Below the pieces are notes generated by a model. That model saw only the letters and a list, made by a program, of their open reading frames with translations, did no database searches and was not told where the DNA came from. This document shows, piece by piece, positions 22,301-33,200 of a stretch of DNA of 64,000 bases. The stretch spans positions 1,674,001-1,738,000 of the forward strand of contig OX381710.1 in the NCBI GenBank assembly GCA_947462335.1, given 5' to 3'. Positions within the stretch are counted from its first letter, which is position 1, and the number at the start of each line of letters is the position of its first letter. The DNA comes from Harmothoe impar (lineage: Eukaryota; Annelida; Polychaeta; Phyllodocida; Polynoidae). A program made the translations under genes and the position numbers.

Positions 22301-25300
22301 CAAGTACCAGAAATAAATTAATTGCCACACAGACTCCCTGCTCATCAAGACATATTATTGATATCCCCAGTAACTAAGAAATCACTGACAGCTGTTCAGG
22401 AAACAGACGTCAGGCGGAGATTTTCAGAGGATGTGATTCTTGTCCAAATGTTTACAAAAATAATGAGTAAAATATTTACAACGTTGGGCATGTTTTGAGG
22501 CCCGAGTGGCTTGAACTATTTTTCTTTGGCCTGAAAACCTTCAGAAACTAATGTCAGAAGCCACACTTTAAGGATGCTCCACACTTACTTTATGTTTTAC
22601 AAAGAAATGAATCATATATTTGTGGTCATTTGTGGAAAAATAGTCGTTCATTTGTGCATGTTCAAGTGTAACAGATGGTTAATTTACTGAGCAGCTGAGC
22701 AATATGGTGTGTGCAGCATATTTTCCGAATTGTTGCTCTAATACATGTACCGGTAGTTGTATTTCTAAAACGATAATTATCCATTGTGACAGGGTTGCTT
22801 TGATTCAAAATAAAACGGGACCATTTGTGTCCGCAGTAGTCACGTATAGGAGCACTGCACAGTTAACCCTGTGAGGACGGATGTCGCTTAAAGATGATAT
22901 TGGTTGTCATGATTCAGCCATGCAGCCCCGGTGAGTAACTCGCCGGTTCTACACTGGTACATCATGCCGACCCTTTGGAGTGTCTCAACCCCATAGGGTC
23001 AGGATGATGCTTAAATGCATCATCACGACCAAGGGCATGATTCAATTCAATTCAATTCAAAGATTTTTATTTTTACTGCAACTGACAGGAACAAGTCCTG
23101 TATTATGTCAATTACAGCAGGTTGGAGATATGATATTACAATATATATGCATTTTGCTATCATACTGTGTTACATCAGTTTATAGATGTAGGTTTTACTC
23201 AGCATTTCATACGGAAATGAACATGTTTCAGGAGATTAGTGTGTGATTAGTCAGGTATATGTTCTCTAATATTAATACATGTTTTAGTATTTTCACATAT
23301 AGGACACATAGGGGGGTCATAAATAAGCGCTCGGGCCGGAGCTAGGTACTATCATACTTTTTAGGACACTAAGTAGTCTTCATATATTCTGTAACTTTGG
23401 TTTTAAACACTTCAGGGGATGATGAGTTTCTCACTTCAGGGGGAAAGGAGTTCCATTTATGTCCCAGTCTATATGCGACACTATGCCTAGCTGTTGCTAA
23501 CTTTATAAGCCTTTGTGACCACCATCCTTGCATCATGTTGCCTTGTCCTAATCTCCCTAGTGTCTGCATTAGCTGGGTCTTGGGCATGTTTATAGGAGGC
23601 CATGGCTAAGGCAAGGTCCCTTCTTACTTCTAGGGCATTGACTTTTGCTCTTACTCTAATGGCTTCAGTGCCCTCCTCCTTGTACATATATAAACATACC
23701 TTTAGCATCCTATCCAATGTACCCTGAATCTTACCCAGTGCATTTTTGTTGCCTGTGCCATATATTAGTTGACCATAGTCTAAGACTGGTAGTACCATAG
23801 TGTTTACTGTATCTAAGGCTGCCTCTAGTGTTAATCTGGTTCTATATCTGGTCAGAAGATAGGTCTTGTAAGATAGGCTCTTATTGAGGACTTTGAGATG
23901 ACCCTTAAAATTTAAATCACTGTCTAATTCTATTCCTAAATACCTATATTGGGCAGTCTGTAACAAATTTTGATTATCAATAGTTAGAGCAATATTCCTA
24001 TGGTGCTGAAGCCTGTATTTGGTGCCATACAATGCATATTTGGTCTTTTTTATGTTTAATGAGAGTTTATTTTTCTTACACCAGTTTGCCATTAAAGTAT
24101 CATGCCGCCCTTAAAGGGTTAATAAAGGCCGCCTAGTGCTTTGATGTGAATCATGCCCTTTCTCAGCATTAGAAAGCCATGGTGAGGGATTTGCCGATGC
24201 TGTATTTAATCAACAAACCATAAATGAACTTGATACACCTCAAGGGGTATGATGCATAAATGTAACCCTGTGGAGAAGACTTGTCAGAGCTGCATTCATA
24301 TATCATGATGACAGGTGGTATCAGACATTAATGCGGCCCTCAGAGGGTTAACATGTCACATCCGGCCCTGTCATGGTGACGTAAACTGAAGTACTAGTCA
24401 CTGGTTTGATGCCTCTCTGTGCCTCGACATATCCCGTGGGCGGGGGGATCACTGGCTCTTGGGGTTTAAGGGGTGCCTCCACCAAAGACCGTCTATCCGT
24501 CCGTCCGTCCATAAAATCCGTCCAAAAAAGCAGTTTTAGACCACAAACTGGACGGATTTGATGGACGGATGGACCAAAAGCACTTCCACCAAGGTCTGTC
24601 CGTCCATCCGTCCATCAAATCCGTCCAGTTTGTGGTCTAAAAATGGACGGATTGGTGGACGGATTGGTGGACGGATTGATGGACGGAATCCGTCCATCAA
24701 TCCGTCCAGTTTTTTACCAATCCGTCCAGTTTTTTTACCTCAAACTGGACGGATTGATGGACGGATTGATGGACAGAATGGACGGACGGGAATATCAAAA
24801 TTTTTTGATATTTCCATCCGTCCATTTTTCTACAGAATCCGTCCATTTTTTGGTCATTTTGGGTCATCTGTGATGGACGGAATGGACGGATTGATGGACG
24901 GATTGATGGACGGAATCCGTCCGGCCATTCCGTGGGTCAATCCGTCCAGTTTTTGACAAAAAACTGGACGGATTTGATGGACGGATGGACGGACGGACCT
25001 TGGTGGAAGTGCTTTTGGTCCACCCGTCCATCAAATCCGTCCAGTTTTTGGTCAAAAAATGCTTTTTTGGACGGATTTGATGGACGGACGGATGGACGGT
25101 CTTTGGTGGAGGCACCCCTTTAGGTACCAACTGTGAAACTACAGCCCCTACTATTTTGTCATTTAACAGTCCCTTGAAAAGTTCATTATTTTTACAGCCC
25201 CCTTTTTTCTAAGAAGTGAGATGACAGCCCTCTGTTAAGAGCCTCTTTAATTTAGCATTGTTTTGTTTTTTAAATCATATAGATAGATTACTCGAGTTAT

Positions 25301-27187
25301 TCATCATTTTTATATCAAATTGTGACAACCCCTATTTCAGTACCTTGAAATAACAGCCCCTAACATTTTACTTTAATGTAATTGACAACCCTCCCTTTTT
25401 CTTGCCACATTACGCACACAGCGACAGCTCTTTGGGTCCATGACCACAGCTATACTGAGTACCCTCCTTGGGGACATATCCTTTTACATTAATTTGTCCC
25501 TACCCCTAGGGAGGATAAAGTCCAGATTTAAAAAAAGTATAATTCAGGGACCGGAAGTGACGTCATATGACCTACTTAGGGGACCGGAAGTGACCTACTT
25601 TAGGATCACGTGACCGGAAGTGACCTGATGAGTCACGTGACCGGAAGTGACGTCACATGACCTAATGGCCAACCGGAAGTGAGTGACCTGATTGAGGATC
25701 ACGTGACTGGAAGTGACCTGATTGATCACGTGACCAGAAGAAGAAGTGACGTCACGCGACTTAATGAAGAGATGAGCGTCTTTAAGGGGTCACGGGCTTT
25801 AAAATGTGATATCTTTTTTTTTTGGAGGAGGAGGAGGAGGAGGAGGAGGAGGAGGAGGAGGAGAAGGAGAGGAGGAGGCGAGTCTCTTATTTTTTTCGGT
25901 AAACTAATAAAAAACACTACGATATAAGTTTGTTTTTTTTTTTTCATTTTTTATTGTTTTACGAGCGACTGGAAGTGACTTATTAAACTAGGTAGAAGCG
26001 TTCTTTAGAGTGTATAAGGGGGGGGGGGGGAGGGGAGGGGAGGGGAGGGGAGGGGGGGAGGGGGGCCCCTTTAAGATGCATGGGGAGGGGGGCGCTTTTA
26101 GGATGCATGGGGCGGGTGGTGGGGGGGAGGGGGGGGAGGGGGGAGGGGGGGCACTCTAGGGGGGTGGGGGGGCACTCTAAGGGGCGTTTGTCTCTTTTAA
26201 GAAAAAAAGAAAAGAAAAAGATTTCAATCGAGAGACACGCTTCTTCCTCTCGAGAGGAAGAAGCGTGTCTCTTCGTTTTTTTTTTGTTTATCACGTGCTT
26301 CGATGAGGCGATCAGCTGCGACTGGAGGAAGTGACACTTTAAGAGGGCGCGCTTCTTAATTGTTATGATATTTTTTTTTTTTTTACTTACTAATAAAGAA
26401 GACGTATGAAAATAAAACACAACAATTCACATGTCCGTCGTTCTCGTTGTTTCTTGCTTGATAAAGTCAAGTAATATCGCGATGCCGAGGTCAAACTTTC
26501 CCATGTCCTCAGTCAACACTCGAAGGAGTTCAAAAGGTGTACCGCCGGCACCGTCAGCTTCATCTTGCCACATTTTCAACACTCGGAAGGCCCACTCAGC
26601 GGGACTTCCTCCGTATTCGCATTCTTCAGCGATCTTATCTAACCTCTCAGGCGACAATTTTAAATGGTCCCCCACCTCTTTCCACCTGCTACCTAGACGT
26701 CTGCCGAGGGTGCCCAAGTGCTTATGCATCGCGCGCGAGTCGGGGTTTTCGAAATCCAACCCCTGTCTGTGGAGAAGGGACATCCACTGAGCCAACAGTT
26801 CCACGCGTCTAATGCGGGTGAAGACGCGACCGAGCTCTCCCCATCTATGACGATGCGGGGTTTCACCCCACCAGACTCGGAACATCGCCGTACACAGCTC
26901 CTCCGGTGTCTTGACACTGCGCTCTACTACAGCATCCATACGGGCGGCGGTAACTTTTAAGCTACTGCCCAACTCTCTCCAACAGCCGCTCAACTCTTTA
27001 CCTAGTTGACGAAGCAAGGCGTCGCTATAGGCTAACCGCCGCTGTCCTACCTCTCTGTTCTCCCCATCGGTCTGCCTCGCGCGTCTCACGTCGTCAAGCC
27101 GCATTAACTTTTTTTCAGGTGGACAAGGCGGTGAAGGCGAGCTTGAAAGTGGAATAGCTTGAGCCATCTCGTCTCGTCTTGGCGGTG

Positions 27188-27245
<58 letters not shown>

Positions 27246-30200
27246 TGGTGGTAGTAGACGTTACTGTGGTCAGAGGCGATATGTTTTTTTTCCAACAGAA
27301 ATCAGAGCTTTTTATACAGAGGGAGTTTAATCCCATTTCCAACAGCACTCCAGCTGTGTAGCGACCTGTCCGCATGACGCTTTTTCAGCCGCTCCGCTCC
27401 TTAAGAGCTTAGATGACGAGGGGTGTGTCATCGCTATCCGTGGAGACCAGCTGAAAACGGTGTTTCTTCCTCATCCATTAGCCTTACCTCCTACCCCCTA
27501 CCTGAGGACGTCTCCCTCCCTCTGACATTCATTGTAACAAACGTCAGAGGTCAGGTGAAAATCGGATTTTTTTCATGCACAGCCTTAGTCAGCTGTCACC
27601 CCTCCCTATTGAACTAGCCGGCCGCCGCCTGGCCGGCCCGGTCTACTCACCACGGCAGGAGGTGGTGATTTTTGTCTTACACTTAAGTCGCTCACCACAT
27701 GCACACGCCTCTACTCACAGACAGACACGTTCGTCTTAGGGGGGTCCTGCTTCACGCCACACGCCTCCTGTAGTTTTTTTTGTACACACACTCTAAGCTC
27801 GTCACCGTTAATCCTTTATACAGCTAACGCGCGCTGAATGGCTGAACAGGGTGGTAAGCGGCTTAGCTCACGACAGTGGATCCCTCAAAAAAAAAAAGAG
27901 GGGAAAGGGATCCAGCTGAAAACGTCATACCTTATGTCTTTGTGAATGGCCGCCGGTCAGTCGACGGCAGCAACCGCTTAATCCTTTATACAGCTAATGC
28001 GCGTTGAATTGCTGAACAGGGTGTTAAGCGGCTTAGCTCATGACAGTCGATCTCTCAAAAGGGGGGAAAGGGATCCAGCTGAAAACGTCATGCCTTATGT
28101 CTTTTGTTTCTCTTTGTGAATGGCCGCCGGCCAGCCGGCGGCAGCTGAACAGGGTCAGTAAGTAGCTTAGCTCTAGAAGCGAGAAGGCGTATATAAGGGG
28201 TCTGGAAACCTCCATTCACTCACTCATTCTTTTGCTGCTCTCTACAGTCACCACCATGAGCAAAAGACAACATCTAGCGTCGTTCAAGAACAAGAAGACT
28301 ACGCGGAACAGCGCTCGTTTAGCGTCAGTGCCTCCTCTTGCTACTGAACATGAGACTACCGCCGCAGCCGCTTGGTCTTATCACCCTCCCGCTGTAGCGA
28401 GCGCTCGCGGCAGTAGTAGTAGTAGTAGCAGTAGTAGTAGCAGTAGTAGTACTAGTAGTAGTAGTAGTAGTAGTAGTAGTACTACTGGTAGTAGTCGTCG
28501 TGCTAGCGACGTTGTTACACTCGCGACGGTACACGTTGCTGCTAAGCGCGCTGCCGCTGCTACTGCCGCCCCGCCTGCTGCGGCTGCTGCTGCTGCTGCT
28601 GCACCTGCTACCGCTGCGCCTGCTACTGCTGCGCCTGCTGAGGCTGCTGCGCCTGCTACTGTTGCGTCTGCTGCTGCGCCTGCTGCTGCTGCTGCTGCTT
28701 CTGCTGCACCTGCTGCTACCGCTACTACTACTGACGACAACGCTCCTGGCACAGCGCAGTACTGGCAACCGGGTTTTTACCTGCCCACTACTGTTGATGA
28801 CTTTGATGACCTGCCGCACGTTGCACAGCCCCTCTCCTCCACCACTACATCGACTGACGCCCTCGACGCCGCTCGCGCTGAGAGTGACAGCTATTCGGAC
28901 ACTCAGCCCCTAAACCGAGAAGAAGAGGAGGAGGAGGAGGAGGAGGAGCAGCAGCAACAGGGTGAGACAGAGAACGACGCTGACGACGAGGCGTACGAAC
29001 AACCCGAAGGGAAAGGGGTGGGCGGTACGTTTTTCGGCTTCCCTCTTCGACCTTTCGACCTCACTTCCTCCACTAGTAGCGTCCCGTCCGGTCCGTGGCG
29101 ACTGCCCTCACCGCCACCTTACGAGGGCGGCGGCGCTTCACCTTCTACCGCTACACTCAGCACCGACGGCGTGTGGCTGCGCTGTTCCAACAACGAGGCC
29201 TCGGATACCACCAGCGCTGACGCTGCTCCTGCTATCGGTTCCGCTGCTGATTCAGCTCACGCTGATGGTGTTACTCATCCTGCGGGTGTGAAACGTTCTA
29301 AGGTGAGTTCCAGAACAACAAGGCCTAGTAAGAAGCGAAAAATACAAGAAAAAGAACGAGATGGACGAGAAGAAGCAGAGAAAACCTTCTCCCGTCCTCT
29401 CGGGTTAGAGTTCTGCTTAGACGGAGCTTTGACGCTGGAGATCTGGGAGGACGTGGCTAGACTGTCTAGGAGGCCGCGCTACACAAAAGACGGCCAGGTG
29501 AAAGAGGCGTCTCTGACCAGAAGCAAGCGAGTGCACTTCACGGCCGACGCGCTGCGCGAGCTCATAGCACGCATCGCCGATATCCGCGCAGTGGTGCGCA
29601 TACGCGACACAGCGGCCGCGCAAGGAAAACCTAATCACACCCCCTGGTTCGCAGTGCTGGATGAGGAGAGCGAAGTGTACGCAGCTGTGAGCTACTACAG
29701 CGGTAAGAACCTCGTCCACGTGCGCAAGTACGAAGGTCCTGACAAAAAACCCACACAGCAGGGAGTGACGCTGTCCGCCAGAGCGCTCAAAGAGTTGGAT
29801 GACAAAACAGAGATCATTCTGAAATATCTCGGCATAGATTCGGAATGAGAGACGCTCAACGCTCACGCGCGCACACACACACACACAGCGTTTGACGTAC
29901 GCTGTATGAGACAGACAGACGGATACACAGACAGCAGACAGAAAGATAAATAGATAGATAGATAGACAGATAGATTGATAGATAGATAGATAGTTAGACG
30001 GCTAAGTAGTTGGTAACTGAGTGAAAAAAAAACATGACACAGTACGTATGCGAAAAGTGTTTCAAAATGTTTAAAAGACCGTACAACCACGAGAGACACG
30101 TAGAAAATTGTAGAGTAGTACCTACGTTTTGCCCTCTATGCGGCGAAGGCGATTGCCGAAAGATCGCCTGTCGACGCGAATCTCTGGACGGGGTGACCGT

Positions 30201-33200
30201 CCCTCCGCGCATATGTGCTGTACCGAACGGGGAGGAAACGTTCACGGCGAATTGGCCTGCGATACAAACGGGCGTCAGGATGCAAGGGACTCGCGTGAGT
30301 GTAACAAACTTCAGGCTACCAACCGGCGAGTTGAGTGACGCTGTAGATACTATGCGTCGCATTCACTTGACACAAAGATTCAGATACAAAGTGGGTTTCT
30401 CGGTAGGCTTACTCTTACAACACAGAGAAGACAAGAGCAAACTGCGCTACTTTCACGCCTCCCAGAACAACGCAACTCTCATACAACCGCTCCCTACTAT
30501 AACTAATTCAGAAACTTTGGAAGAGCTCCTCTCAAAGATGGAAAACACCGTCGCTTGCGAGGAAGTACGGAAACTTTGCGACGCTGACACCAAGTGGCAC
30601 GTTCTTTTTCCTACCAATTTGAACATTTGCGTTTACATGGGACCGGGGGAATTCCCCATAGGCGGTAGGATCACTCAGGCCGGTCGAGTTGGAAAGAGAA
30701 GCGGCGTGTTAGATTTTCCCAACAAGGACAACCTCTGCATCTTCCGCTGCATTTCCTTTCACTTATACAACACCAGCAAGCGCGCTTCAGATTTGTTACG
30801 TCAGTTCTGTCCCGCTGCCACACCTGAATCCTTTCCGGGTCTGAACATCCGCGACTTACCCGCGTTAGAGAACTTGTTTGACGTACAGATAGCGGTTTAC
30901 ACCGCGTCGCGTCAAGTGCCGGGGCGGAAGTTGAGAAGACGCGTTACTCTGATCAGACCGCCTTCCAGAACTCTGGCCGCCCGAGGTAAAGTCAACCTAC
31001 ACCTGACGGCGAAAGGCGGTTTGCACGTCTCTCTCGTCACGGACTTCAACGCGTACGCGGGCATATACGAATGTTGCAAGTGTAAGGCGGCGTTCACCAC
31101 CGAGTTCTTGCTGAAGAGACACAGGAACCAGCTTTCCTCTTGCCGACAAGTCAAGTTGCGCTACGTAGGTGGCATCTACCAAAATTCGAGAACGATTTTC
31201 GAAGCGCTAGCAGACTTCTCCATTTTTCCCCCCGACGGACATTCCGGAATCTACCCTTACAAGATCGCCTTCGATTTCGAGGCTTTCTTCAGACCGTGCA
31301 AAGAACCGTCGACGGAACACGTGTCCCTGCTGTGGGATCACGTCCCTTTGTCGGCTAGCGTCGCATCCGACTTTCCGGGGTGGGAGGGGCCCGTCTGCTT
31401 CGTCAGAGAATCCGACGCAGATTCCGACCCCTTGTTGGACCGAGTTTTAAATCACATAAACGAGAACGCCAAAGTCATCGGAGAAGCTGTGCTAGAACTT
31501 TACCGACCGACCTTAGCGAAGTTAGATGCGGCGATAGGTGAAGCTCTCCTGCTGGAGGAGGCGACGTTCACCCCTTCTCCAGGCGGCTTCGCTGCGGCTC
31601 AGACCAGACACCCGTTAGTTCAACTGAAGAAGCGTCTTCTGAGATACATCCGTCAAGCTCCAGTCGTGGGCTTCAACTCGGGGCGTTACGACTTGAACCT
31701 GATCAAAATACGCCTTCACTCGTTCTTCGCCTCCGGAGACCGAAGAAACCAAGAATTCAGCGTCATAAAGAGAAGCAATCAATACTTGGCGGTTTACACA
31801 CAGCACACGGTTTTCTTGGACGTAGTCAACTATTTGGCACCCGGTTACAACTACGCGACCTATTTGCGAGCTTTCACCAGGAACGAAGAGAAAGGTCACT
31901 TTCCTTACGAATGGATGACGTCTACCAGGAAACTGGCAAACAGAACGCTGCCACCGAGATCGGCTTTCGACAGCGAGCTGACGGGCGTCAAAATGTCCGA
32001 ATCCGACTACGCCGCATGTCAGAAAGTTTGGTCCGACGAGAAGATGCAAACTATGGAAGACTACTTGATCCACTACAACAACAAAGACGTCAAACCTTTC
32101 ATAGAAGCTCTGAAAAATCATGCTAAATTTTTCCAAGATCGCGGCATTGACATGTTGAAAGACGGAGTTTCTCTCGCTGGTTTGACTTTACGGTTCCTCT
32201 TCCAAAACCTAGAAGACGCGTTCACAACGTTCCCCCAGTTCGACGCCGTCCTCCACGCTCTGATCAAAGAAAATCTAGTCGGCGGTCCTTCCATCATCTT
32301 CCATAGATTTCACGAGAAGGGCACCACGCGGATAAGGGAGCACAAGTACGGCGAAGAAGCGAGACCGTGCCAACACATCCTAGGACTAGACGCTAACTCT
32401 CTGTACTTGCGCTGCATGAGCGAAGCGCACTGCACGGGCTATTACGCGGTGAGACGGCCCGAGACCGAGTTCAAGCCCGAAATTAGGCAAAGAAACTCTC
32501 ACAGCGCTTTGGAGTGGTTACGCTTCGTAGAGCACGACCGCGACGTGAAACTGCGCCATGCTTTGAACGGCGGCGAGATGGTTGTAGGCTGTCGGAGAAC
32601 TCGCGTGGACGGGTTTCACGCGGCCTCTAATACAGTTTTCCAGTTTCACGGGTGTTGGTTCCACGCTCACGAGTGCATACCGTCGCACCGATATCAGTGC
32701 GCTTCACTGAGAGAGGAGAGACGCGACAGAACGACCAGAGTAAGCGCTTACTTGAAAGCGCTAGGTCACAAGCTGGTCGTCGTGTGGGAGTGCGAATGGC
32801 GAGAGATGAAGCGTCGAGATGAGCGGGTCAAGGCCTCCCAACAACGCTGGAAGGTTGACGCTTTGAAAGTGTCTCGAAACGCGATGAGCGAGAGCGACAT
32901 CCTTTCCGCTGTGAAAGAGGAGAAAATGTTCGGTTTAGTTCAAGTGGACATCACTACGCCGCCTCACCTACGAGACTACTTCGAAGAAATGACCCCTGTT
33001 TTCAAGAACGCGACCGTTTCAAAATCGGACATAGGCCCTCACATGTCAGACTTTGCGCAGGAAGAAAAGCTGTTGAACACGCCTCAGAGATGTCTGATAG
33101 GGAGTTACCACGGAAAAAATATTCTCTTGGGAACGCCGCTTCTCAAGTGGTATTTAGAGCACGGTTTGATAGTCACCAAAGTGCAGCTGGTGGTAGAATA

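Noticed and set aside
24558..25130. Frames rich in DGLMDG or RPSNPSS
   Set aside because: Products of the GGACGGA sub-repeats of the MITE.
27104..27375. His/Arg- and Ala-rich frames at the GCC repeat
   Set aside because: Simple-repeat translations upstream of the death-domain gene.
28325..28913. Ala-, Ser- and Leu-rich frames overlapping the PC4-like gene
   Set aside because: Shadows of trinucleotide tracts in the real frame.
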